Origin: Massilia sp. YIM B02769
GTDB lineage: Bacteria; Pseudomonadota; Gammaproteobacteria; Burkholderiales; Burkholderiaceae_D
Length of the DNA: 64,000 nt
Assembly: GCF_030411995.1 (NCBI RefSeq)
Contig: NZ_JASNRC010000014.1
Location: forward strand, 111,389 to 175,388
Direction of reading: 5' to 3'
Part shown: piece by piece, positions 11,313 to 19,670 of the stretch
Layout of the letters: each line of letters begins with the position of its first letter
Numbering within the stretch: the first letter of the stretch is position 1
Position numbers and translations under genes: made by a program
The notes under the pieces: generated by a model
Told to the model about the DNA's origin: nothing
The model's input: only the letters and a program-made list of their open reading frames with translations
Database searches by the model: none

Positions 11313-11954
11313 ATGCCCGCTTCTCACTTCGCTTCCCGTTCCCTGACCCGTCCACTGCTGCTGGCCGTGCTGGCCGGCGCCTGCGCGCTGCCGCTGCTGC
11401 CGGCCCATGCGCTGGGCGGCGACAACGATGTGACGATCAACCGCAGCATGACCGCCCGCGATGGCGGCGAACCGTTTGCGCTGGTGCGCGGTACCGGCAG
11501 CGTGATCACGGGCGAGAACGCCGACCAGAAGCGCGTCAAGGAACTCAAGCGCAGCGTGAAGGGCGACTTCCTCTGGTTCCGCGACGGCGGCAAGGAATAC
11601 ATCGTGCAGGACCCGGCCGCCCTGCAACGCATGGACGCGGCCTGGGCGCCGATGAAGGAACTGGGCGCCCAGATGGGCCAGCATGGGGCCGAGATGGGCC
11701 GCCAGGGCGGTTCCATGGGTGCGCTCGGCGCGAAGATGGCGCTGGCCGCGGTGACCTTCAATGCCGAGAAAATGGAAGCGATCGGCAAGCAGATGGAAGA
11801 CGCGGGCAAGCCGATGGAGGCGACCGGCAAGAAGATGGAAGAGGTCGGGAAGAAGATGGAAGGGGTGCAGAAGGACGCCGAACGCGCGGCGCGCGGCGTG
11901 ATTGCCGAGTCGCTGCGCAACGGGACGGCGAAGCCGGTGGCGACGCGCGGGTGA
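11313..11954 (+). CDS. Secreted protein with methionine-bearing heptad repeats
   Basis: 213 residues. The signal peptide ends at LLPAHA. The middle contains RDGGEPFALVRG and FLWFRDGGKEYIVQDPAAL, which I recall from unknown proteins of xanthomonads and Massilia. The C-terminal half has Met-rich repeats and five perfect seven-residue units of the pattern x-M-E-x-x-G-K, predicting a helical or coiled-coil tail. GGAG lies seven bases before the ATG at 11313, which decides the start. Function unknown. Confidence 0.7.
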   Translation: MPASHFASRSLTRPLLLAVLAGACALPLLPAHALGGDNDVTINRSMTARDGGEPFALVRGTGSVITGENADQKRVKELKRSVKGDFLWFRDGGKEYIVQDPAALQRMDAAWAPMKELGAQMGQHGAEMGRQGGSMGALGAKMALAAVTFNAEKMEAIGKQMEDAGKPMEATGKKMEEVGKKMEGVQKDAERAARGVIAESLRNGTAKPVATRG

Positions 11955-11961
11955 ATTCACT

Positions 11962-12155
11962 GTAAGGTGGGCACCCCGTGCCCACGCGGTACGTGCGCTT
12001 CCTTGCACCGCTTCCGACAATACTCGCTCGCGACGCTGAGCCAGGCCGAGAGCGAATTGCGCTTCTGGTCATGGCATATGTTTCGAGCAATACGTCACCG
12101 CAGCGGACTACGGTATCGCACGTAACCGCGTGGGCACGGCGTGCCCACCGTACGG
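11962..12155. repeat. Paired palindromic repeat, copy 3
   Basis: A long form of the element (194 bases). Left unit GTAAGGTGGGCACC...GTGCCCACGCGGT (11962-11990), right unit CCGCGTGGGCAC...GTGCCCACCGTACGG (~12126-12155). The two share the GGGCAC centre, and ACGTGCG and CGCACGT flank the inner side. It lies between two genes converging on it. Confidence 0.85.
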
Positions 12156-12174
12156 TTGATGTCGCTGGAAATAA

Positions 12175-12207
12175 CAACGGCCGGGATGCACGGGCATTCC
12201 GGCCGTT
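12175..12207 (-). terminator. Hairpin after the DUF885 gene
   Basis: Inverted repeat AACGGCCGGGATGC / GCATTCCGGCCGTT with a 4-base loop, 22 bases beyond the DUF885 stop on the minus strand. There is only a short T tract after it, so termination is plausible but not classic. Confidence 0.5.
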
Positions 12208-12228
12208 GGCGTCACGTGGAAACGCGGT

Positions 12229-14013
12229 TTATTTACGCATCGCCGGCACAAACTCCTCCATCACCGCCTTGCGCAGCAGCGCCGGCGGCACCAGCCCCTG
12301 GGCCAGCACGAAGTCGTTGAATTTCTGGCGATCGAACTTGTCGCGCAGCGTCACTTCCGCCGCCTGGCGGGTTTCCATCAAGCGCTGGTAGCCGTAGAAG
12401 TAAGACGTCGCCTGGCCCGGCGCACGGAAGGTGTAGCGCTGCATTTCCTGGGTCGCCATACCCTCCGACAGGCCGACATCCGACATCAGGAAGGCCTTCA
12501 CGCCCTCAGGGGTGATCTCGCCCAGGTTGACCATCGGGTCGAGGAAGGCGCGGGCGGCGCGCATGGCGCGGGCCTGCAGGGCGAACAGCTGGCCGTCGAG
12601 CGGCTCGTAAGGCTGCATTTCCGCTTCCGCATACAGGGCCCAGCCCTCCACATTGACGCTGTTGAAGGCGAACACCGCGCGCGCGGTCGACACGCCGGTC
12701 TCGATCATCTTGGCGAACTGCAGCTCATGGCCGGGACGCGCTTCGTGCGCCGTGATCGACCAGGTGCCGGCCTCGTGGGTGAAGTCGTCGAACACCATGG
12801 TTTTACCGGACGCATCCGGCGGCATGCCGGTGGTCAGCACGAATTCGCCGTATTCGCCGGTATTGCCGATCAGGCGCGGCGGGCTCATGTGCGGGGCCGG
12901 CTGCTGGGCGTTCTCGGCGGCGGTGGCCAGGCGGATCACGGCCTTGCGCTGGGGCAGGGTCACGATGTGCTGCTCGCGTGCGGCCGCTTCCAGCGAGGCC
13001 AGGCGCTGGGCATAGATCGGCATCACTTTATCCAGCGGGATCTGGTCTTTCTTCAGCTGCAGCATCACGGCGCGGTAGTCGGCATCCTTGTAGCCGCGTT
13101 CCTTGGCGATCAGGCCGGCGGTGATCTGCATCTGGTTGCGGATCTCGGCGAACGAGGTCAGCGACTTGGCGATCAGTTCCTGCGGGCTGATGTCGACGCC
13201 GAACTCGCGCAGGTTGTTGGCGTACACCTCGGCCGGCAGGCGATGGTCGGTACGGGCGCGCGGCAGCAGCTCGGTCTTCAGGCGCGCGTTGTAGGCGGTG
13301 AGCTGTTGCTCCAGCGTGCCGAAGCTCTTTTCCCAGCCTTGCAGGCCGCTCTTGGCCAGCAGGTCGCGCATGCCCTTGAGCAGGGTCGGGGCGTCGTTCA
13401 GCGACTGCTCGATCTCGCCTTTATAGGGGCCGAGCAAATTCTTGTTGGCCTTCAGGCGCTCCTGCAGGCGCTCGTGCGCCAGTTCGGTGACCGGGCGGTA
13501 GCCCTTGGCCAGGCCGGCGTATTTTTCCAGGCGCACCAGCAGGGTCTGCTGGCGTTCCTTCGGGATGCGCGGGTCGAGGGTGGCGCGCATCACGCCGAAC
13601 ATCATGCCGGTCAGGTCGATGAAGGGCATGAAGTACTTGCGGTCGAGGGCGGCGGTGCGGATCTGGTCGTTGGCCTTGTTGATCAGGATCTCCAGGTCCT
13701 GCTTTACCTTCGGATCGGACTCGGCCTTCAGGCGCTTCTGGTACTCGGCGATCGCCGCGCGCAGGTCCTTGTTGGTGGCTTCGAACTGGTCGCGCGACAT
13801 GTCGGTGATCTGTTCGTCGTAGCCTTCCACGCCCAGGTTGCTCGCGCCTTCCGGCGAATACTTGGCCAGCACGTTCAACAGGACCTTGGCGTTCTCGTTG
13901 CTCTTGGTAACCCATGCCGGTTCGGCGGCAGAGGCGGAGAGGACGGGGAGGGCGAGGGCGGTGGCGAGCAGGCTGCTCAGGACGGTACGGACCAGCGGAC
14001 GGGTAGACAACAT
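12229..14013 (-). CDS. DUF885 family secreted protein, putative peptidase
   Basis: 594 residues after choosing the ATG at 14013, which has AAGGAG three bases further upstream than the usual spacing and begins a clear signal peptide (MLSTRPLVRTVLSSLLATAL, cleavage near ASA). The DUF885 hallmark is HEARPGHELQF, with the zincin-like His-Glu pair at 429-430. Related proteins are annotated as putative periplasmic dipeptidases. A longer upstream reading frame exists but lacks start signals. It is divergent from glf. Confidence 0.85.
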   Translation of the reverse strand: MLSTRPLVRTVLSSLLATALALPVLSASAAEPAWVTKSNENAKVLLNVLAKYSPEGASNLGVEGYDEQITDMSRDQFEATNKDLRAAIAEYQKRLKAESDPKVKQDLEILINKANDQIRTAALDRKYFMPFIDLTGMMFGVMRATLDPRIPKERQQTLLVRLEKYAGLAKGYRPVTELAHERLQERLKANKNLLGPYKGEIEQSLNDAPTLLKGMRDLLAKSGLQGWEKSFGTLEQQLTAYNARLKTELLPRARTDHRLPAEVYANNLREFGVDISPQELIAKSLTSFAEIRNQMQITAGLIAKERGYKDADYRAVMLQLKKDQIPLDKVMPIYAQRLASLEAAAREQHIVTLPQRKAVIRLATAAENAQQPAPHMSPPRLIGNTGEYGEFVLTTGMPPDASGKTMVFDDFTHEAGTWSITAHEARPGHELQFAKMIETGVSTARAVFAFNSVNVEGWALYAEAEMQPYEPLDGQLFALQARAMRAARAFLDPMVNLGEITPEGVKAFLMSDVGLSEGMATQEMQRYTFRAPGQATSYFYGYQRLMETRQAAEVTLRDKFDRQKFNDFVLAQGLVPPALLRKAVMEEFVPAMRK

Positions 14014-14347
14014 GTACTCCTTGGACTGATGAATAGGACGGTGCTGCGCGAAAGTGCTGCAGGCAAGATCTAGTATGCCTGCTTCTGCCGATCTGTTGCG
14101 CGTATGCATGTTCAAAAAACAAAAAGTTGTCTGTTGCACAAACACGTCATGTGCTCAATCGAACATAGCAAAAATGCACAACTCCGTATAATCGATTCGA
14201 TCACGGCATGCCATAGGCATCCGCGCCTCCGCTGTTGCAGCTACCGATTTTCCTTCCTGGAGCGGCTGGCCGCACCACCACGACCGTGGCCCGGGGCGCT
14301 GTGAATATCGCCGTAGAGATGGCACATAAATACATTTAGGAAATCAA
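14014..14347. other. Divergent intergenic region, DUF885 gene / glf
   Basis: 334 bases, clearly more AT-rich than the genes. A TATAAT at 14187-14192 faces glf, about 150 bases before its ATG, with no convincing -35. Nothing coding is supported. Confidence 0.4.
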
Positions 14348-15502
14348 ATGACAAAGAATATCGCCATTGTCGGCGCGGGGTTCTCCGGAGCTGTCATCGC
14401 CAATCAGCTCGCCGCAGCAGGTCACAAAGTCACCATCTTCGAATCGCGTCCCCACATTGCGGGCAACTGTCACTCGGAACGTGATGCCGAAACCGGCGTC
14501 ATGGTGCACGTCTACGGCCCCCACATCTTCCACACCGATAACGAACGCGCCTGGGAGTTCGTCAACCGCTATGCCGAGTTCAAGCCCTACGTCAACCGCG
14601 TCAAGGCCATCACCAACAAGCAAGTCTTCACGCTGCCGATCAACCTGCTGACCATCAACCAGTTCTTCGGCAAGACCCTGCGTCCGAAGGAAGCCCAGGA
14701 ATTCCTGGCCGAGCTGGGCGACAAGACCATCGAAGACCCGCAAACCTTCGAAGACCAGGCCCTGCGCTTCGTCGGCCGCGAGCTATATGAAGCCTTCTTC
14801 AAGACCTACACCATCAAGCAGTGGGGCATGGAGCCGTCGGAACTGCCGGCCAGCATCCTGAAGCGCCTGCCGGTGCGCTTCAACTACGACGACAACTACT
14901 TCAACCACAAGTACCAGGGCATGCCGGCCGAGGGTTACACCGCGCTGGTGGAAAACATCCTGAAGGTCGACGGCATCACCGTGCACCTGAACACCCGCTT
15001 CGACCCGGCCCAGAAGGCGGAATACGACCACGTGTTCTACAGCGGCCCGATCGACGCCTGGTTCGGCCACGTGGAAGGCCGCCTGCCTTACCGCACCCTG
15101 GACTTCGAGATGTTCCGCGACACCGGCGACTACCAGGGCAATGCCGTCGTCAACTACTGCGACGACGAACAGCCTTACACCCGCATTACCGAGCACAAGC
15201 ACTTCTCGCCGTGGGAAAAGCACGAAGGCACGGTCCTGTACAAGGAATACAGCCGCCAGTGCGGCGAGGACGACATTCCTTACTATCCGATCCGCATGGC
15301 GCGCGACAAGGAGCAGCTCGAGCGCTACATCAAGCTGGCGCAAAACGAGCCGAACGTCACCTTCGTCGGCCGCCTGGGCACCTACCGCTACCTCGACATG
15401 GACGTCACCATCAACGAAGCGCTGATGACCTCGGATAAATTCCTGGAAACGGCGAATGGTGCAGGCAAGATGCCGGCCTTCGTGATCGATCCACTGGCCT
15501 GA
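14348..15502 (+). CDS. glf: UDP-galactopyranose mutase Glf
   Basis: A 384-residue flavoenzyme that interconverts UDP-galactopyranose and UDP-galactofuranose for surface polysaccharide. The FAD-binding IAIVGAGFSGAVIANQL motif is at the N-terminus, followed by YGPHIFHTDNERAWEF, YTIKQWG and RLGTYRYLDMD, all typical of Glf. AGGAAA precedes the ATG. The gene stands alone; other polysaccharide genes are not in the window. A strong terminator follows. Confidence 0.96.
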   Translation: MTKNIAIVGAGFSGAVIANQLAAAGHKVTIFESRPHIAGNCHSERDAETGVMVHVYGPHIFHTDNERAWEFVNRYAEFKPYVNRVKAITNKQVFTLPINLLTINQFFGKTLRPKEAQEFLAELGDKTIEDPQTFEDQALRFVGRELYEAFFKTYTIKQWGMEPSELPASILKRLPVRFNYDDNYFNHKYQGMPAEGYTALVENILKVDGITVHLNTRFDPAQKAEYDHVFYSGPIDAWFGHVEGRLPYRTLDFEMFRDTGDYQGNAVVNYCDDEQPYTRITEHKHFSPWEKHEGTVLYKEYSRQCGEDDIPYYPIRMARDKEQLERYIKLAQNEPNVTFVGRLGTYRYLDMDVTINEALMTSDKFLETANGAGKMPAFVIDPLA

Positions 15503-15534
15503 GCTGCCGGATAGGGATCACATCGGCATCGATG

Positions 15535-15565
15535 AAGCCGCTGCCCCTTGGGTAGCGGCTTTTTT
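15535..15565 (+). terminator. Terminator of glf
   Basis: Stem AAGCCGCT / AGCGGCTT with a CCCC-TTGGG loop region, followed by a run of six T. Located 33 bases after the glf stop. Confidence 0.85.
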
Positions 15566-15642
15566 CATGGGCGCCGCCGCTGATGTTGCTTAGGCAATAT
15601 TTATGTGTCAGCATGCGTGATCCTTTTTTCGGAAAACCTTCC

Positions 15643-17730
15643 ATGCGTCACCTGACCCGTATCGCCCTCGGCATCTCGCTCGCCGGCGCCGCCGCGCTCG
15701 CGCAAGCCCAGACTTCCCAGCCCGCACAGGCCGACCGTCCTGCCACCACCTTCCCCTACACGCCCGGCCTGGACGTGCGCTCGATGGACAAGAGCGCCGA
15801 TCCTTGCGTCGACTTCTACCAGTACGCCTGCGGCGGCTGGATGAAGAACAACCCGGTCCCGGCCGACCAGGCGCGCTGGTCGGTGTACAGCAAGCTGGCG
15901 CAGGACAACCAGCGCTACCTGTGGGGCATTCTCGACGGCCTGGCGAAACAGAAGGAAGGCCGCAGCGTCACCCAGCAAAAGATCGGCGATTACTTCGGCG
16001 CCTGCATGGACGAGGGCGCGATCGCCAAGCGCGGCGCGGCGCCGCTGACGCCCTGGATGGCACGCATCGACGCCATGCAGTCGACGCGCGAGCTGCCGCA
16101 GGTGCTGGCCGCGCTGCAGCTGGGCTTGTCGAGCGACGACTTCTTCTTCGGCTTCAGTGCGAACCAGGACTTCGGCGATTCGACCCGCGTGATCGCCTTT
16201 GCCAGCGCCGGCGGCCTGGGCCTGCCGGACCGCGACTACTACGTGAAGACCGACGCCCACTCCAACACCCTGCGCGGCAAGTACGAAGCCCACATTGCCA
16301 CCATGTTCGGCCTGGCCGGCGAGAGCGCGGCGGCGGCGAAACGCTCGGCCGCCACCGTGATGCGCATCGAAACCGCGCTGGCCAAGGCCTCGCTGACGCG
16401 TGTCGAACAGCGCGATCCCTACAATTTGTTCCACAAGTCCAGCCTGAAGCAATTGCAGGCGATGACGCCCGGCTTCGACTGGAAGGCTTACCTGGCCGCC
16501 GTCGGCCAGTCCGATGTGAACGACTTCAATGTCACCGAACCTAAATTCTTCAAGGAATTCGCGAAGCAATTGAAGGGCCAGGACCTGGCCGCCATCAAGA
16601 CCTATCTGCGCTGGCACGTGCTGCAAGACATGGCGCCTGCCCTGTCGCCGCAGTTCGACGAGCCGCATTTCGCCTTCTTCATGCAAACCTTGCGCGGCGT
16701 GGAAAAGCAGCAACCGCGCTGGAAGCGTTGCGTGCAGCTGGTCGACCACCAGCTGGGCGAAGCGCTGGGCCAGGAATTCGTCAGCCGCGCCTTCTCTCCG
16801 GAACTGAAGGCGAAGTCGCTGCACATGACGCAACAAGTGGAAGAGGCGATGGCGAAGGACATCGACTCGCTCGAATGGATGAGCGCGGAAACGAAACAGC
16901 GCGCCCGCGAAAAGCTCGACACCATCGTCAACAAGATCGGTTACCCGGACACCTGGCGCGATTATGCGGCATTCGAGGTGAAGCCTGACGACTTCGCCGG
17001 CAACGTGGTGCGCGGCACCACCTTCGAGAACCGACGCCAGCTGGCGAAGATCGGCAAGCCGCTCGACCGCGCCGAATGGCTGATGACGCCGCCGACGGTG
17101 AATGCCTATTTCAACCCGCAAATGAACGACATCAACTTCCCGGCCGGCGTGCTGCAACCGCCGCTGTTCGACCCGAAGATGGATGACGCGCCGAACTACG
17201 GCAACACCGGCGGCACCATCGGCCACGAACTGACCCACGCCTTCGACGACGAAGGCCGCCAGTTCGATGCGAAGGGGAATCTGAAGGACTGGTGGACCAG
17301 GAAGGACGGCAAGGCCTTCGAGGAACGCGCCCAGTGCATCGTCGACCAGTACGCCAAGTACACCGTGGTCGACGACATCAAGATCAACAGCAAGCTGACC
17401 CTGGGCGAAGACGTGGCCGACCTCGGCGGCCTGATCCTCGGCTGGATGGCGTGGAAGACGCAGATGGCAAGCATGCCGCAGCAGGCCCAGCCTGTGCAGT
17501 TTGCCAAGGAGGGCTTGTCGCCGGAGCAGCGTTTCTTCGTCGGCTATGCACAATGGGCCTGCGAAAACGACCGCCCGGAAAACCTGCGCGTCTCGGCCGC
17601 AACCGATCCCCACTCGCCGGGCAAGTACCGCGTGAACGGCGTCGTGATCAACATGCCGGAGTTCGAAAAGGCGTTCAACTGCAAGCCGGGCCAGCCGATG
17701 GCGGCGGTGAAGCGCTGCCGGGTGTGGTGA
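15643..17730 (+). CDS. M13 (neprilysin-type) zinc endopeptidase
   Basis: 695 residues, secreted (signal peptide MRHLTRIALGISLAGAAALA with cleavage near AQA). The zinc site HELTH is at 528-532, the third ligand Glu 589 is in GEDVADLGG, and NAYFNPQMNDINFPAG is the substrate-binding motif. The C-terminus ends CRVW as in many family members. An upstream ATG at 15613 is possible but would spoil the signal peptide. It likely degrades peptides in the periplasm or outside. A palindromic repeat follows. Confidence 0.95.
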   Translation: MRHLTRIALGISLAGAAALAQAQTSQPAQADRPATTFPYTPGLDVRSMDKSADPCVDFYQYACGGWMKNNPVPADQARWSVYSKLAQDNQRYLWGILDGLAKQKEGRSVTQQKIGDYFGACMDEGAIAKRGAAPLTPWMARIDAMQSTRELPQVLAALQLGLSSDDFFFGFSANQDFGDSTRVIAFASAGGLGLPDRDYYVKTDAHSNTLRGKYEAHIATMFGLAGESAAAAKRSAATVMRIETALAKASLTRVEQRDPYNLFHKSSLKQLQAMTPGFDWKAYLAAVGQSDVNDFNVTEPKFFKEFAKQLKGQDLAAIKTYLRWHVLQDMAPALSPQFDEPHFAFFMQTLRGVEKQQPRWKRCVQLVDHQLGEALGQEFVSRAFSPELKAKSLHMTQQVEEAMAKDIDSLEWMSAETKQRAREKLDTIVNKIGYPDTWRDYAAFEVKPDDFAGNVVRGTTFENRRQLAKIGKPLDRAEWLMTPPTVNAYFNPQMNDINFPAGVLQPPLFDPKMDDAPNYGNTGGTIGHELTHAFDDEGRQFDAKGNLKDWWTRKDGKAFEERAQCIVDQYAKYTVVDDIKINSKLTLGEDVADLGGLILGWMAWKTQMASMPQQAQPVQFAKEGLSPEQRFFVGYAQWACENDRPENLRVSAATDPHSPGKYRVNGVVINMPEFEKAFNCKPGQPMAAVKRCRVW

Positions 17731-17772
17731 TTAGGAAAGGCATCCAGCCCGATCCAGGCCTGCAGCAGTGAC

Positions 17773-17970
17773 CGTACGGTGGGCACGCCGTGCCCACGCG
17801 GTTACGTGCCCATGCGTGCTGTGTTGGCCGTGAAATGTCGCTCGCACAATATGCATTGAACGATAACGGCGACCCGTTCCGGGTTTCGTTCAATTGCGCG
17901 AGCGATATGTTGCGGCCATTGGTGCAAGGAAGCGTACGTAACCGCGTGGGCACGGGGTGCCCACCATACG
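17773..17970. repeat. Paired palindromic repeat, copy 4
   Basis: A long form, 198 bases. Outer units CGTACGGTGGGCAC...GTGCCCACGCGGT and CCGCGTGGGCAC...GTGCCCACCATACG. The inner part has further nested complementarity (CGCTCGCACAATAT with GCGAGCGATAT; CATTGAACGATAACGG with CCGGGTTTCGTTCAAT), so the whole element could fold into one branched structure. Confidence 0.85.
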
Positions 17971-18036
17971 AAAACCTTCGCAATGCAAGGCGCCGCGCCA
18001 ACAAGAACGCCGCCGCGCAAGCCAACAGCGCCAATA

Positions 18037-18070
18037 AAAAACGCCACCGACAAGGTGGCGTTTCCTTTTT
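18037..18070 (-). terminator. Bidirectional terminator, SRPBCC gene
   Basis: Stem AAACGCCACC / GGTGGCGTTT with a short loop. A T-rich tail is present on both sides (six T on the minus strand, TTTCCTTTTT on the plus strand). It lies 12 bases past the minus-strand SRPBCC gene. Confidence 0.85.
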
Positions 18071-18081
18071 CAACCGAGCAC

Positions 18082-18627
18082 TCAGTGCTGGTTGATCTTC
18101 CCACGCCACGCCCCCGTTTCCGAGCCGCGCTTCTCCAGCAATTCCTTGAAGTTCGACAGGTTGCTGCGCGCTTCCATGCGCACCGCGCCCAGGGCGTCGC
18201 CGATCTGCTCGAGTACGCCTTCCGGTTCGTAATCCATCTGCAGCGTGACGCGCGTCACGTTGTCGGAAATCTTGTGGAAGGTAACGACGCCGCCATTGCG
18301 CACGCCGCCGATGCTGCGCCAGGCGATGCGCTTGTCCGGGATTTGCTCGGTGATCTCGGCATCCCATTCCTTGTCTTCGCCGGCGACATTCGCTTTCCAG
18401 TGCAGGCGCTTGTCGTCGAGCTGGCGGATTTCCTTGACGCTCTTCATGAATTGCGGGAAGTCTTCGAACTGGGTGAACTGGTTGTAGGCAACGCTATCCG
18501 GTACGTTCACCTCGATGGCTTCGATGATGGCCGAGCTGCCATTCGAATCGTTTTTTCCTTTGATTTTCTTCGACAACAGGATTCCGCCAACGGCCAGGGC
18601 GGCAACGGTCACAACGCGATTCAACAT
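18082..18627 (-). CDS. SRPBCC/polyketide-cyclase-like protein
   Basis: 181 residues. A short N-terminal hydrophobic segment (VVTVAALAVGGILLS) followed by KKIKGK suggests a membrane anchor. The rest matches the Bet v1/START-like SRPBCC family: VAYNQFTQFEDFPQFM, the IAWRSIGGVRNGGVVTF strands and the final helix with LSNFKELLEKR. Such proteins bind hydrophobic ligands; the ligand is unknown. Single gene with its own terminator. Confidence 0.8.
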   Translation of the reverse strand: MLNRVVTVAALAVGGILLSKKIKGKNDSNGSSAIIEAIEVNVPDSVAYNQFTQFEDFPQFMKSVKEIRQLDDKRLHWKANVAGEDKEWDAEITEQIPDKRIAWRSIGGVRNGGVVTFHKISDNVTRVTLQMDYEPEGVLEQIGDALGAVRMEARSNLSNFKELLEKRGSETGAWRGKINQH

Positions 18628-18789
18628 GTCATTCTCCTTTTGATCAGGTCACAGTGGGCCACGCGACGGCCTTGCGGCGTCGCATATTTGCACTTAAGTT
18701 AAGCCAAATCCTGAACAGGGGGCGCGCGGGAGACCTCTGCAGGGATACTGCTGAGCTCGCAGAAGTCCTTGATTTTCCTGAGGAAAATA

Positions 18790-18813
18790 AAAACGGCAGC
18801 CGCGGCTGCCGTT
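18790..18813 (-). terminator. Terminator of PEP-CTERM gene
   Basis: Perfect stem AAACGGCAGCC / GGCTGCCGTTT with a CGC loop. On the minus strand it is followed by a T-rich tract. Located about 20 bases after the stop of the PEP-CTERM gene. Confidence 0.85.
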
Positions 18814-18833
18814 TGTCTGGAAGAACGCCGTAC

Positions 18834-19445
18834 TCAGGCCGGCTTGCGGCGGCGCGCTGCCGCCAGCCCTGCGATGCCCAGCCCCAGCAGGCCGAGCGAC
18901 GCCGGTTCCGGCACGTCGACATAATCGATGGTCAGGTAGGCACCGTGGCCGAAGCTGCTCAGGACCGGCTCGTAGTCGTTCCAGCCGTCGCCATTCAGCA
19001 CCACCGTCAGGCGTCCGTCGCTGATGACCGGCTTGCCCAAGGCCCAGGTCTGGTAGCTGTTGACGGTCAGCTTCGTGCCGGCATTGCTGGCCAGTACAGG
19101 ACCGATGCTGTCGTAATCCTTTACCGTGGCAGCCTGCCAGGTATTGTCGAGGCCAAACGCGGCGCCGACCGTTCCGTCGGCGGCCGAATAGTTGTGGTAG
19201 GCCGAGAAGTCGACCGAGTTGATCTTCTTGCCCTTCAGGCTGCCAAGGTCGAAGCCGAACAGCGAGAAGTACTCGTTCGCATGCACACTGGTGCCGACCC
19301 AGCGGTATTCGGTGTTCCATGCATTGGTAACATTGTCGCCAACGGTGGCGTCGCGGTCGGCATGGATGACGATGACGCCAGCCTGGGCGGCGCTTAGCGG
19401 CAACAGGGCAAAGACGGCGGCGGCGACAAGCGATGTGAATTGCAT
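18834..19445 (-). CDS. PEP-CTERM sorting domain protein
   Basis: 203 residues: signal peptide (ends SAAQA), a mature beta-rich domain and a C-terminal sorting signal VPEPASLGLLGLGIAGLAAARRRK, i.e. the PEP motif, a membrane helix and a basic tail. Exosortase would cleave and export it, usually with exopolysaccharide; no exosortase is in the window. The ATG at 19445 is chosen; the frame can be extended to a TTG at 19484 but no ribosome binding site supports either clearly. Confidence 0.88.
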   Translation of the reverse strand: MQFTSLVAAAVFALLPLSAAQAGVIVIHADRDATVGDNVTNAWNTEYRWVGTSVHANEYFSLFGFDLGSLKGKKINSVDFSAYHNYSAADGTVGAAFGLDNTWQAATVKDYDSIGPVLASNAGTKLTVNSYQTWALGKPVISDGRLTVVLNGDGWNDYEPVLSSFGHGAYLTIDYVDVPEPASLGLLGLGIAGLAAARRRKPA

Positions 19446-19634
19446 TTCAGGTATCCCAGCATAATTTTTATCGCGTACAGGCAAGCAATAACGATGCCAA
19501 TAAGAAGTTTACCTTTTCGCTCAAGGGTTTATTCACTGCTGGTTAACTAAAGCCGTCAGGAATGTAAAGTTTTCCGACAGTAATATTTTGGCAATATTGG
19601 GTATGCACCGGCGTGATCAATCAGCGCGACTGGA

Positions 19635-19664
19635 TGGGCATACAGTACATCCCAACGTTATAAT
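19635..19664 (+). promoter_or_regulatory. Promoter of uvrD
   Basis: TATAAT at 19659-19664 and TGGGCA at 19635-19640 (four of six -35 matches, 18-base spacer). The expected first transcribed base falls on or next to the A of the uvrD ATG at 19671, so the mRNA may be leaderless. Confidence 0.6.
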
Positions 19665-19670
19665 GGCCGC

